Part shown: one piece after another, positions 5,659 to 13,811 of the stretch
Numbering within the stretch: the stretch's first letter is position 1
Layout: every line of letters begins with the position of its first letter
NCBI GenBank assembly: GCA_030630015.1
Contig: DAOVNV010000026.1
Span: forward strand, 1-15,109
DNA: 15,109 bases
Direction: 5' to 3'
DNA from: Desulfuromonadales bacterium
GTDB lineage: Bacteria > Desulfobacterota > Desulfuromonadia > Desulfuromonadales > BM103
Program-made: the position numbers and the translations under genes
Notes under the pieces: model-generated
Database searches by the model: none
Told to the model about the DNA's origin: nothing
Seen by the model: only the letters and a program-made list of their open reading frames with translations

Positions 5659-6789
5659 TCAATAAAGCTCATACTTGAGCAGGCGGCACTCGATCGGGCC
5701 GTTGTAGAGCACGATGCGTCGCGAGGCTTTCAAACCGATCTTCTTGGCCAGTTCGAGGTTGCCGGTGAAAACCCAGGCCGTCCATCCCGTCCAGCGCTGT
5801 TTGAGTGTATCTCCAATACTGCGGTAGAGTGGCAGCAGCGCCTGTGAGTCTCCGAGACGTCCGCCGTAGGGTGGGTTGACCAGGAGGGTCCCCGCGGTGT
5901 CGGGCGGCTGCAGGTTGGCAAAGTCGCAGCGTTGCCAGGTGATTGCATCGCCGAGGTTGGTTCTGGACGCATTGCTGCGGGCGGTCTGCAGGGCACGGTT
6001 GTCGCGGTCGGCTCCCAGGATCACAGTTGCGGGCCTGGCTGTTGCTGCCTCCCTGGCTTCCGCCTTGATTTCTTTCCACGATTCTTGATCCAGGTTTGGC
6101 CAGCGTTCAAACCCGTAGCTGCGTCCGAGCAGGCCCGGAGCCCTTCGTGTGGCTTTCTGGGCGGCCTCGAGGGGTAAGGTCCCCGATCCACACATGGGGT
6201 CGACGAACGGGGCCTCGCTGTCCCAGTCGGTCAGCCCGATCAGCCCGGCGGCCAGGGTCTCCCGCAGAGGCGCAACGGTCAGATCCTGGCGGTAGCCGCG
6301 GCGATGCAGACCATCTCCTGATAGGTCAAGACTGATCGTACATCGGTCGTTTGCAAGATGGACGTTGATTCTCAGATCTGGACTGCCAGGATCGACATTC
6401 GGCCGTTGGCCGAACTGATTTCTCAATTTGTCGACAATGCCATCCTTGGTTTTCAAGGCAACGAACCGGGAATGACTCAACTGGGAATTGCGTACTTTGG
6501 CGTCCACGGCGATCGTCATATCCGCAGTGAGGTAATCCGACCAGCGCAGCGCATACACTTCGCTGTAGAGCATCTCCGGCGAACGGCAGGCGAAACTGCC
6601 GATTGGCTGGAGAATACGATTTGCGGTCCGTAGCCAGAGGCAAGCCCGATATCCATCTGGCTGGCTACCTTGGAAAGAAACGCCGCCGGTAGCCGTTTCA
6701 AGAACGTCAAGACCGAGCAAACGCAGTTCGCCAGCCAGAACCTCTTCGAGCCCTTTGGCGGTGGTTGCAAAATATTTTGTTAAGGACAT
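5659..6789 (-). CDS. THUMP-domain class I rRNA guanine-N2 methyltransferase (RlmL N-terminal-half type)
   Basis: A 376-residue cytoplasmic enzyme predicted to transfer a methyl group from S-adenosylmethionine to a guanine of 23S rRNA. The N-terminal ferredoxin-like plus THUMP region covers about 4-155, ending in DLSGDGLHRRGYR, a sequence typical of this group. The Rossmann methyltransferase follows: motif I FVDPMCGSGTLPLEAA (195-210), an acidic ribose-contact motif GADRD (259-263) and the catalytic motif NPPYG (305-309), which favours an exocyclic-amine target. E. coli RlmL is a fusion of about 700 residues with a second methyltransferase half (RlmK); this protein corresponds only to the first half, the common stand-alone form. 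The exact target base is inferred. It is the last gene of the operon, 15 bases after the AI-2E family gene. The ribosome site is weak, so it probably depends on translation of the upstream gene. Confidence 0.9.
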   Translation of the reverse strand: MSLTKYFATTAKGLEEVLAGELRLLGLDVLETATGGVSFQGSQPDGYRACLWLRTANRILQPIGSFACRSPEMLYSEVYALRWSDYLTADMTIAVDAKVRNSQLSHSRFVALKTKDGIVDKLRNQFGQRPNVDPGSPDLRINVHLANDRCTISLDLSGDGLHRRGYRQDLTVAPLRETLAAGLIGLTDWDSEAPFVDPMCGSGTLPLEAAQKATRRAPGLLGRSYGFERWPNLDQESWKEIKAEAREAATARPATVILGADRDNRALQTARSNASRTNLGDAITWQRCDFANLQPPDTAGTLLVNPPYGGRLGDSQALLPLYRSIGDTLKQRWTGWTAWVFTGNLELAKKIGLKASRRIVLYNGPIECRLLKYELY

Positions 6790-6804
6790 GGTAATGGGGT
6801 CTTC

Positions 6805-7941
6805 TCAGGGAGATCGGTCCGATTCCAGGGCAGACTCAGGCAGTCGGAAAGTGCGTCGATAGGTACGAACCTCCAGGATCGTCATTTGAATGATGCTGAC
6901 AATCGGCACGCCGATGATCATGCCCACGACGCCATAGAGTTTTCCGCCAACGATAATTGCGAAGAAAACCAGCAGAGGGTGGAGATTCGAAACCCGCGAG
7001 ATCAGGATCGGAATCAGAATAAAATTATCGATCAAAACCTGGGCAATGAGAACATAGAGGATAACCGTCCACCAGAATTGTCCCCCCATGCCGAAATCGA
7101 CAAAGGCGATGAGAATCCCGGGAACCATGCCGATGATCGGCCCGATGTAGGGGATCAGGTTGGTGACTCCGGCAAACAACCCCAGTACTGGTGCGTAACG
7201 AATATCTGTCAGGGAAAGACCCAGCCCGATGACCAGTCCGACGATAAAGGCTTCCAGGATACGGCCCCTGATAAATTGGGCCAACTGACGGCTGATCAGG
7301 TAGGAGAGGTCGTGTATCATTTCGAACTGTCGGTTCGGGGACATGGCAACCGCCGCGCGCAGAATTTTGCGGCCGTCACGCAAGAAGAAAAAGGTGAACA
7401 GCGGCACCAGGATCATCAAACCCCCAACCTTCAGGGCTGATCCAGGAGTGTGGGCCAGGGTTGCAGACAGGACGCGCTGGGTCCATTGTTGAATCTTGGA
7501 TGCTAACTCATAACTTTCTATCTGCGGGAAGCGATCATGTAATGCACCAATGATTTCTTGCATGTACCCGGTGAACTTTGCTGCGTAACGGGGGAGGTCC
7601 GCGCCGAGGTTGGTCCAGAGAGACTCCCAATTCGGAGAAAGCCATAACAGTGCGACCAGGCCTCCTCCGCCCACCACCAGGTACACGATGAAAATACTGA
7701 CCGTTCGTCCAATCGCCAGCTTCTCGACATAATACACCAATGGTTGCAGCAGGAACGACAGGACCAGAGCAAGCAACAACGGCATGAACAGGGCCGAAAA
7801 AGCCGTCCTGGAGAGACTGGTCAGGGTTGTCGCCGATGAAAAGATGGCGAGGCCGCAGGCAATTGCAGCAGTGAGAACCAGAAATGCGAGCAGAACCTGC
7901 CCCCTGGTCCATCCACGGCGAGAGGAGATGATATCCGTCAT
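6805..7941 (-). CDS. AI-2E/PerM family membrane transporter
   Basis: A 378-residue polytopic inner-membrane protein with about eight hydrophobic helices: two near residues 16-37 and 47-69, one at about 80-101, one at about 170-187 and a C-terminal cluster at about 230-350. The C-terminal family pattern is clear: a VTNLIPYIGPIIG segment, then a LIDNFILIPILIS segment and GVVGMIIGVPIVSII. A hydrophilic region (about 102-168) separates the two halves. The family includes E. coli TqsA (autoinducer-2 export) and PerM-like proteins; substrates of most members are unknown, and some act as Na+/H+ antiporters. It overlaps the upstream cNMP-domain gene by 4 bp (ATGA) and has only a weak ribosome site, so it is translated by coupling. 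This suggests the two products are made in fixed proportion. Confidence 0.9.
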   Translation of the reverse strand: MTDIISSRRGWTRGQVLLAFLVLTAAIACGLAIFSSATTLTSLSRTAFSALFMPLLLALVLSFLLQPLVYYVEKLAIGRTVSIFIVYLVVGGGGLVALLWLSPNWESLWTNLGADLPRYAAKFTGYMQEIIGALHDRFPQIESYELASKIQQWTQRVLSATLAHTPGSALKVGGLMILVPLFTFFFLRDGRKILRAAVAMSPNRQFEMIHDLSYLISRQLAQFIRGRILEAFIVGLVIGLGLSLTDIRYAPVLGLFAGVTNLIPYIGPIIGMVPGILIAFVDFGMGGQFWWTVILYVLIAQVLIDNFILIPILISRVSNLHPLLVFFAIIVGGKLYGVVGMIIGVPIVSIIQMTILEVRTYRRTFRLPESALESDRSP

Positions 7942-8471
7942 GTCTCAACCGTTTCCGAAGAAGATTGTTCGCCGACGAGATTCTGCAGGCGACGCAACTC
8001 CAGGCTGGCAGCCTGGAGCCTTTCGCTCATGACCCGGGTCAGGCCAAACAGGAGGTGACTCGCGACCTTGGGGTTATCCTGGGCGGCCTCCATCAGGTCG
8101 GAACGGAACAGCCCGACCAGCTCAGTCGCTTCCAGCGTGCGGGCTGAAGCGCTGCGTTGGGCCGGGGCAGTCAGGGTTGTTTCTCCGAAAAAATCACCTG
8201 GCCCGAGTCGGGCCAGCTCTTCTTCAGCGCCTTGGGGGTTGCGGGAAAAAATGCACACTGAGCCGGTGCGGATCATGTACATGCCGGAGCCGGGATCACC
8301 CTCTTCGAATACGGTCTCATGGTTACGGTAGCTGCGCACATGAACCAGATTCTCCAGAAGAGTAATCTCTTTAGGCGTCAGTTCCGAAAAAAGGGGCAGC
8401 TGGCTGAGGAAATAAGCCAGCGAGTCTTTCTCCGGGGTTTTCCTGAAAATATTGCTCCAGATCGGATCCAC
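7938..8471 (-). CDS. Stand-alone cyclic-nucleotide-binding-domain protein
   Basis: This 177-residue protein has a cNMP-binding (Crp/Fnr-type) beta-roll at about 25-140. The phosphate-binding cassette is GDFFGETTLTAPAQRSASART, with FGE and the following Arg-Ser-Ala kept, so nucleotide binding is plausible. No helix-turn-helix or other output domain follows; the remaining 35 residues are an amphipathic, Leu/Arg/Glu-rich helix (about 145-170) that may form a coiled coil or a contact surface. It is therefore not a transcription factor of the Crp type. The start is GTG at 8471, with GAGAGG seven bases upstream. It is translationally coupled to the AI-2E family transporter, which makes regulation of that protein a reasonable but unproven guess. 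Confidence 0.88.
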   Translation of the reverse strand: MDPIWSNIFRKTPEKDSLAYFLSQLPLFSELTPKEITLLENLVHVRSYRNHETVFEEGDPGSGMYMIRTGSVCIFSRNPQGAEEELARLGPGDFFGETTLTAPAQRSASARTLEATELVGLFRSDLMEAAQDNPKVASHLLFGLTRVMSERLQAASLELRRLQNLVGEQSSSETVET

Positions 8472-8488
8472 GATAATGCCTCTCAGGG

Positions 8489-9355
8489 TTATTGCAGCAA
8501 CTCGAATTGAGTACGGATACTATCCGGAAAGGGTTGGTTGACCCGATAGTCGACAAAATCGGCATCGAAATCATCCTTCAGTTCCGGATGGCGAACTGTC
8601 CGGACGATTTTGACGGGGAGAGAGAAACCCTCGACATCCCCATAAGTGATTTCGAGGAGATCATCGATGCTGCCGTCAGGACTGGTTACCTTGATGCGTT
8701 CAGGCAAAAAACCTCCCTGGACTTCATGGTAGCGGATTTCCGCTGTCAGTTTTAGCCCTCCGGCGGTTAAGAGACCAAGCTCCTGGATTGTGTGAGCCTT
8801 GGCGTCTATATCGAAATAGAGGCTGCTGATCTGCTTTTGTGGCAGAAACAAATCACTGGTATAGAAAGCTTCCTGCAGGGCGATCGGTTCCGCAAAAGAC
8901 AGCTCGACCCTTTTGAGTAGAGTTTGCCCCAGAAGAGTGTCGGTCGTTTTGATGGATGCTTTCCTGGCCAGTTGCCGGCGCAATTCGGCCTGCCCTGCAG
9001 GGATAAGGGTGTTTTCAGATCCTGCAGCAAGAAGATCGGAAAAATGGTTCACGATCTTTTGCACAAAATCGTTCTGCTGCCCGTTTCTGGCGGAAACGAG
9101 GCTGCCCTTGCCTCGCTGCCAGTACCAAGTAAGAACGGGACGTGCAGGAACGGTTTCTGACTGCGATTCCCCAGCGGAGAATTTCTGGAGCAGAGCATCG
9201 ATCTTTTCAGTTTTTATGCTGGTTGAATAGTTCTCAAGGCCGGGTTGAAGCTGTCCCCGTTGTCGAACGGTTTCCTCCAGGGGAAGCAGACGGTCTTCAG
9301 CGGCGACCAAGGCTGGGAAGAGGAGAAACAGACAGACAAGGAGACAGCGAACCAT
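8489..9355 (-). CDS. Exported protein of unknown function, possibly LolA-like fold
   Basis: This 288-residue protein has a clear signal peptide: Met-Val-Arg-Cys, a Leu-rich core, and a likely cut after Ala19 (VAA/ED). There is no lipobox, so it is probably periplasmic. The C-terminal half alternates short strands and turns, with stretches such as LKLTAEIRYHEVQGGFLPER and DADFVDYRVNQPFPDSIR. These resemble the LolA/outer-membrane-lipoprotein-sorting type of beta sheet found in many uncharacterised proteins. That is my structural impression, not a family match. It is the first gene of the operon, with the cNMP-domain gene 17 bases downstream. The ribosome site is weak (AAGG nine bases before ATG). 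Alternatively it could be an unrelated periplasmic binding or envelope-stress protein. Confidence 0.75.
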   Translation of the reverse strand: MVRCLLVCLFLLFPALVAAEDRLLPLEETVRQRGQLQPGLENYSTSIKTEKIDALLQKFSAGESQSETVPARPVLTWYWQRGKGSLVSARNGQQNDFVQKIVNHFSDLLAAGSENTLIPAGQAELRRQLARKASIKTTDTLLGQTLLKRVELSFAEPIALQEAFYTSDLFLPQKQISSLYFDIDAKAHTIQELGLLTAGGLKLTAEIRYHEVQGGFLPERIKVTSPDGSIDDLLEITYGDVEGFSLPVKIVRTVRHPELKDDFDADFVDYRVNQPFPDSIRTQFELLQ

Positions 9356-9370
9356 TAACGAGGCCTTTTG

Positions 9371-9399
9371 TTGACACCCTGTTGGTGCATTGCTAACTT
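9371..9399 (+). promoter_or_regulatory. Candidate sigma-70 promoter for uvrC
   Basis: A perfect TTGACA (9371-9376) is followed after 17 bases by TAACTT (9394-9399, 3/6 match). It lies about 80 bases before the uvrC start, in the spacer shared with the divergent operon. No clear LexA box was seen, and no good promoter could be picked for the leftward operon. Confidence 0.4.
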
Positions 9400-9477
9400 T
9401 GATGTCACTGGTTTTCGTGTCAGGAACAACGTGTAACGAAGGATAATCGATAATTTAGCCAGTTGCAAGGAGCTTCT

Positions 9478-11310
9478 GTGCCAGTTTTTAATCCGGGTAG
9501 GCAGCCCTCATCTCCGGGGGTCTATCTGATGAAAGATGCCAAGGGAGACGTCCTGTATGTCGGCAAGGCAAAAAACCTGCGCAACAGGTTGAGGAGCTAT
9601 CTGAATGCCGACCGTGACAGCCGGCCGCAAATCCGTTTTCTCCTTGACAGAACGGTTTCCGTTGAAACCATTGTGACCGATACGGAAAAAGAAGCGCTCA
9701 TTCTCGAGAACACTCTGATCAAGAAGCACCGGCCCCGCTACAATATTCATCTGCGTGATGACAAGACGTTCGTGTCTCTGCGCATCGATTTAAACGATGA
9801 GTTTCCGGCGATCCAAATTGTCCGTAAAGTCAAACAGGATGGGGCACGTTATTTCGGACCCTTCGCATCTTCTTCGGCGGTCAAGCAGACTCTGAAAGAA
9901 ATCTACCGGCTGTTCCCTTTGCGACACTATCCCATGGAGACCTGTCGGCGCAGAGGGCGCCCCTGCCTGTTTCATCAGATCGGGCAATGCAGCGCACCCT
10001 GTCACGGGATGATCTCTGCGGAGGCCTACCGCCAATTGGTTGCCGGAGTGATTGCCCTGCTCAGTGGCAGACAAGGGGAGGTGGTAGACACCTTGCGTGC
10101 GAGGATGGACGCGGCTGCCGCAGAGCTGCGCTATGAAGAGGCCGCCGCCCTGCGTGACCAGATCCGTTCCATCGAGCAGACGGTGGAACGGCAGAAGGCT
10201 GTTCGTTACAGTGGCGTCGATCAGGATGTTATCGGATTTTATCGTGAAGGTGGAGAGGTTGAAATTGTCGTGCTGTTCTTTAGGCAAGGGACACTGTCGG
10301 GTCGCAGAAGCTACAATCTTGATTGGCGGGGCGATGAAACAGAACTCTTGGAGGAATTTCTGACCCGGTTTTACGATCGGGAAGTGCCGGTTCCGGATGA
10401 AGTGCTGCTCTCTCTCAAAATTGAAGGAGCAGAAGCTCTCGGCTCCTGGCTTGGTGAACGCCGCAAGCGAAAAGTACAGGTTCTGGTGCCCAGCCGGGGA
10501 GAAAGGCATGCCCTGCTGAATCTTGCGACCCGCAATGCAGAAGAATCCTGGAAGGAACGCGGCAGCCGCAAGGAAGCGCGGCACAAGGTCATTGGAGAGA
10601 TCAGGGAAAGGTTGCATCTGCAGAGGCTGCCGCTGCGGATGGAATGTTTTGATATCTCGACGATCCAGGGTGATGCGACGGTCGGCAGCATGGCTGTCGT
10701 GCTTGAGGGAGAACCGGTCCCTGCGGAATATCGCCATTATCGGGTGAAATCAGTTGAAGGAACAGATGATTACGCGGCCCTCCGGGAGGTGCTCTGCAGG
10801 CGCCTGCAGCGTGGTGTCAAGGAAGAGAATCTGCCTGATTTCATCTTGATCGATGGCGGGAAAGGCCAGTTGGGTGTTCTGAACGCTCTCCTCGAGGATT
10901 TAAACCTTGTCGACAGGGTTGATGTGGCCGGGATTGCCAAGAGTCGGGTCAAGGCCAATGCGCGCGGCAAGGTGGTCGAGAGGAGTGAGGAGCGTTTTTT
11001 CCTGCCCGGTCGCAAAAATCCGGTCCACCTGAGACGCGGCTCATCGGCCCTGTTTTTGCTTGAGCGGCTGCGTGATGAGGCACATCGCTTCGCCATTACG
11101 CACCACAGAAAGGTGCGCGGGCGTCGCAGTCTCGCATCTGAACTGGCCGAAGTGCCGGGAATCGGACCCAAACGGCAGCGTGCGCTCCTCAAGCATTTTG
11201 GTAGCTTCAAACGGATTCGTGCGGCCAGTCTCGAAGATTTGCAGGCGATGTCTGGCCTGCCCGCGGGAGTTGCACTGGCGCTTTATGAACACTTCCGGTC
11301 GGATAACTGA
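9478..11310 (+). CDS. uvrC: UvrABC system protein C (excinuclease subunit)
   Basis: UvrC makes both incisions around bulky DNA lesions after UvrA and UvrB have located them. All domains of the 610-residue protein are present. The GIY-YIG nuclease (about 12-95) makes the 3' cut, with GVYLMKDAKGDVLYVGKAKN. A Cys cluster (156, 163, 171, 175; C-x6-C-x7-C-x3-C) is of the kind that holds an iron-sulfur cluster in this family. The UVR motif (about 205-240) contacts UvrB. The RNase H-like nuclease makes the 5' cut, with Asp392 in CFDISTIQG and a second Asp in LIDGGKGQL. Tandem helix-hairpin-helix motifs bind DNA (about 553-605). The start is GTG at 9478: AAGGAG lies five bases upstream. An earlier in-frame TTG at 9463 lies before that site. 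It is the only plus-strand gene and converges on the OmpR-type regulator. Confidence 0.97.
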   Translation: MPVFNPGRQPSSPGVYLMKDAKGDVLYVGKAKNLRNRLRSYLNADRDSRPQIRFLLDRTVSVETIVTDTEKEALILENTLIKKHRPRYNIHLRDDKTFVSLRIDLNDEFPAIQIVRKVKQDGARYFGPFASSSAVKQTLKEIYRLFPLRHYPMETCRRRGRPCLFHQIGQCSAPCHGMISAEAYRQLVAGVIALLSGRQGEVVDTLRARMDAAAAELRYEEAAALRDQIRSIEQTVERQKAVRYSGVDQDVIGFYREGGEVEIVVLFFRQGTLSGRRSYNLDWRGDETELLEEFLTRFYDREVPVPDEVLLSLKIEGAEALGSWLGERRKRKVQVLVPSRGERHALLNLATRNAEESWKERGSRKEARHKVIGEIRERLHLQRLPLRMECFDISTIQGDATVGSMAVVLEGEPVPAEYRHYRVKSVEGTDDYAALREVLCRRLQRGVKEENLPDFILIDGGKGQLGVLNALLEDLNLVDRVDVAGIAKSRVKANARGKVVERSEERFFLPGRKNPVHLRRGSSALFLLERLRDEAHRFAITHHRKVRGRRSLASELAEVPGIGPKRQRALLKHFGSFKRIRAASLEDLQAMSGLPAGVALALYEHFRSDN

Positions 11311-11339
11311 AAGTCGATCGACCGAGCTGCGGGCAGGGA

Positions 11340-11357
11340 CAGCATCAGACGATGCTG
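11340..11357. other. Hairpin between convergent uvrC and response regulator genes
   Basis: CAGCATC (11340-11346) and GATGCTG (11351-11357) form a perfect 7-bp stem with a four-base loop, midway between the two convergent stop codons. Neither strand has a following T run. It may slow polymerase or protect 3' ends, but it is not a canonical terminator. A second perfect 7-bp stem, GGCTACC/GGTAGCC (11391-11397 and 11406-11412), lies in the last codons of the regulator gene. Confidence 0.4.
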
Positions 11358-11382
11358 GCGCAAAATGGCATAAAGCAGTCGT

Positions 11383-12093
11383 TCAGTCCGGGCTACCCGT
11401 ATATTGGTAGCCAATCCCATGCGCCGTGATGATGACATGGGGTGCTTCAGGGGCCGCTTCAACCTTTTTGCGCAACTGGGCAATATGCTGGTCGAGGGTA
11501 CGGGTGGTGCCCTGATAATCGATTCCCCAGACATCATTCAACAACCTGTCCCGACTGAGGATCTCACCGGGATTTTGATGGAAAATATCCAGTAATTTCA
11601 ATTCGCGCAGGGTCAAGCGGAAAGTGTTGTTGCCCAGGCATGCTTCGAGGCGTTTTCGGTTGATCAGGGCCGTTCCGAAAAGAAATGTTTCCTCTTGCGG
11701 GTCTTGCATCATTTGGCCGGAGATACCGGCTCTGCGCAACAGCGCCTTGACGCGGGCGCGCAGTTCGTGCAGGCCGAACGGCTTGGTGATGTAATCATCG
11801 GCTCCCAGTTCGAGCCCGACAACCTTGTCAATCTCCTCACTTTTGGCGGTCAGCATGATGATTGGGATAGCGGCATCCTTTTGCCGAATCTGTCTGCAGA
11901 CATCGTAGCCGCTCAATTCAGGCATCATGACATCGAGCAAGACAAGGTCCGGCCTGGAGGTGCCGAAAAGGACCAGGGCCTGCTGCCCGTCGGCTGCTGC
12001 GGCGACCTGGTAGCCTTCGTCTTCAAACAGGTCGACCAGGCCTTGCCGCAGGTTGGAGTCGTCTTCAGCGATCAGGATGTTTGTCGTCCGCAT
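11383..12093 (-). CDS. OmpR/PhoB-family response regulator
   Basis: A 236-residue cytoplasmic DNA-binding regulator paired with the kinase immediately upstream. The receiver domain covers about 4-117, with the acidic pair Asp11-Asp12, the phospho-acceptor Asp54 in LLDVMMP, Thr82 and Lys104 in TKPFG. The winged-helix domain (about 137-232) has LTLRELKLLDIF, SRDRLLNDVWG and the TRTLDQHIAQLRKK recognition helix, ending in GIGYQY as expected for the family. The start is ATG at 12093 with AGGAG eight bases upstream; that ribosome site overlaps the end of the kinase gene, whose stop is three bases away. The stimulus and target genes cannot be read from the sequence. Confidence 0.95.
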   Translation of the reverse strand: MRTTNILIAEDDSNLRQGLVDLFEDEGYQVAAAADGQQALVLFGTSRPDLVLLDVMMPELSGYDVCRQIRQKDAAIPIIMLTAKSEEIDKVVGLELGADDYITKPFGLHELRARVKALLRRAGISGQMMQDPQEETFLFGTALINRKRLEACLGNNTFRLTLRELKLLDIFHQNPGEILSRDRLLNDVWGIDYQGTTRTLDQHIAQLRKKVEAAPEAPHVIITAHGIGYQYTGSPD

Positions 12094-12096
12094 CGG

Positions 12097-13749
12097 TTAT
12101 TCTCCTGGTTCCTGGCTGGTCGGAAGAAGGATCGAGAAACAGCTGCCGCCGCTCTCACTGGGTTGAAAATGCAGGTCGCCACCCAGGTCCCGCATCAATT
12201 GGCGGGCAATGCTCAAGCCGAGGCCGCAGCCCTGCCGGCGCGTGGTCAGCGAATTATCCCCACGATGGAATGTGTCAAAAATGCGTTCGGAGTGGCTGGC
12301 CGGAATGCCTGGCCCCCGGTCGGTGACCTTGATGGTAGCCATGTGTTGCCCGCTCGAAAGAGTGACCGTTAATTCCTTGCCGTCGGAGGCATATTTCAGG
12401 GCGTTGTCAACCAAGTTGAGCAGGGCCTGCTCGACGGCGTCTGCATCGGAGTTGACTGTCACTTGCTGTTCGGGCAGGTTGAGCATCAGTGCCATCTCGC
12501 TGTTGGCTTGCAGCAGGGCATGGCTGGACAAGGCCCTATCCAGCAACTCATTGAGATTGACCTGTTGCCGATGATACTGCTTGCGGCCCTGTTCCAGGCG
12601 GCTGAAATCGAGCAGGTTATTGACCAGCCTGGTCAACCGCCGGGCTTCGTTGCTGATAACATCCAGATAGCGGCGGCGGCGTTCGGGAACCATCTCGTCG
12701 GACTCTTCGAGCATTTCCGCGTACATGCGGATGGTGGTCAGCGGCGTTTTTAGTTCGTGGCTGACGTTGGAGACAAAACCGGTTTTGCGCCGGGCATCCA
12801 GCAGGCTGCGGCGTGCCTGCCACAGAAGAAGGGACCCGCCGAGCAATATTGCCACGACCAGGATCATGGTCAACAGCCCGCCGAGCAGTAGAAAGCTTTG
12901 CCCGGTCGGTACAACAACTCCGTCGCTATAAAGTCCGACTTGCCAGTGCGGCAGACTCGCACCGACCGGCAGACTCATGGTCGGTAGCGGATTCCCGGAC
13001 AGGTCGGTCTGCCCCCTTTGGTGGACAACCCGGCCTCGGTCATCGAGCAGGGCCCAGGTCTCTCTATCGATTTGAGGTGCGGGTAAGACGGTGACCAGTC
13101 TGGAGAGGAGGGCTGCCATCTCCAATTCGATGCCAAAACGCTCTTTCTCAGAGTTTTCAGCCCATACCAGGATGTGTAGACCATCTTCCCAGAACCAGGA
13201 CAGCCAGCCGGTCGCAACCGGCTGGCTCTTCGCTTTGTCTGCAAGTTGCGGAGCGCTTGCGGCGGCCGGCAGGGATTTGGCCAGTTCAGTCAGCTCACGT
13301 CGTGCCTGGACCGGTTCTGAAACCTGAGTAGTTTCAACGGGAGGACCCGTCCATGTTGTCTGGCCGTTGAACAGACCGGCATAGCGCCTGATGAATGATC
13401 GTTCTTCGTCGCTGGTTGGCCGATCCGGATCGGGAAAGGCCAGGCCGTCGTCTGGCACCCAGAGGAAAACGTTGCGTACCAGGGGATTGTCAAGTCGCCA
13501 GAGTTCCAGTGTGTCGACAAGACCCTGCCTCTGGAGTTCGTGAAGGGTGGATGCAAGCGCCTCACGGGAATCGCTGACTGTCAGGTTGAGCGTTTCCGCA
13601 ACCGCCGCAAGACGCTGACGCTGGGCATCTGCTGCTGCACTGGCGAGATTGCTGCGCTCACCGCCCAACAGGTAAAGGGCCAGGCCGCCGATCGCCAATG
13701 CGGCGATCAGCAAGAGTGCCCAGGTGATAATGAGGTTGCGGCTTTGCAT
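12097..13749 (-). CDS. Membrane sensor histidine kinase
   Basis: A 550-residue two-helix sensor: the first helix is at about 6-29, a large periplasmic domain at about 30-284 matches no family I recognise, and the second helix is at about 285-310. The cytoplasmic part follows at once without a HAMP domain. HisKA has His331 in VSNVSHELKTPL; HATPase_c has NLVDNALKYA at 445-454, DRGPGIP at 477-483 and GCGLGL at 507-512. The periplasmic part is rich in Pro, Ala and Gln around 135-180. The start is ATG at 13749, with GAGGA about nine bases upstream. A TTG at 13782 would extend the frame by 11 codons, but it lies in the loop of a strong hairpin and is rejected. The gene is followed directly by its regulator and preceded by the VWA gene on the same strand. 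Confidence 0.93.
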   Translation of the reverse strand: MQSRNLIITWALLLIAALAIGGLALYLLGGERSNLASAAADAQRQRLAAVAETLNLTVSDSREALASTLHELQRQGLVDTLELWRLDNPLVRNVFLWVPDDGLAFPDPDRPTSDEERSFIRRYAGLFNGQTTWTGPPVETTQVSEPVQARRELTELAKSLPAAASAPQLADKAKSQPVATGWLSWFWEDGLHILVWAENSEKERFGIELEMAALLSRLVTVLPAPQIDRETWALLDDRGRVVHQRGQTDLSGNPLPTMSLPVGASLPHWQVGLYSDGVVVPTGQSFLLLGGLLTMILVVAILLGGSLLLWQARRSLLDARRKTGFVSNVSHELKTPLTTIRMYAEMLEESDEMVPERRRRYLDVISNEARRLTRLVNNLLDFSRLEQGRKQYHRQQVNLNELLDRALSSHALLQANSEMALMLNLPEQQVTVNSDADAVEQALLNLVDNALKYASDGKELTVTLSSGQHMATIKVTDRGPGIPASHSERIFDTFHRGDNSLTTRRQGCGLGLSIARQLMRDLGGDLHFQPSESGGSCFSILLPTSQEPGE

Positions 13750-13765
13750 TATACTTTTCCTCGAG

Positions 13766-13793
13766 ACCGCCACCTGCTGCAACAGGTGGCGGT
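13766..13793 (-). other. Perfect 11-bp hairpin between the VWA and kinase genes
   Basis: ACCGCCACCTG (13766-13776) and CAGGTGGCGGT (13783-13793) form a GC-rich stem with a six-base loop. It begins 19 bases after the VWA stop codon and ends 16 bases before the kinase ATG. On the minus strand it is followed by CTCGAGGAAAAG, with no T run, so it is not a standard intrinsic terminator. It more likely protects or separates the VWA mRNA from the kinase mRNA. It also restricts the space for any separate kinase promoter. Confidence 0.6.
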
Positions 13794-13811
13794 GGGGCCT
13801 CGGTTCTTAAA

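Noticed and set aside
5520..5660. Sigma-54 promoter ahead of the kinase gene
   Set aside because: A TGGCAG sequence is present, but no GC doublet follows at the required spacing.
9463..9477. TTG at 9463 as the uvrC start
   Set aside because: AAGGAG at 9467-9472 lies downstream of it and is correctly spaced for GTG at 9478.
9790..10737. 315-codon minus-strand frame opposite uvrC
   Set aside because: It is an antisense shadow of the conserved UvrC domains, with no ribosome site and no family resemblance.
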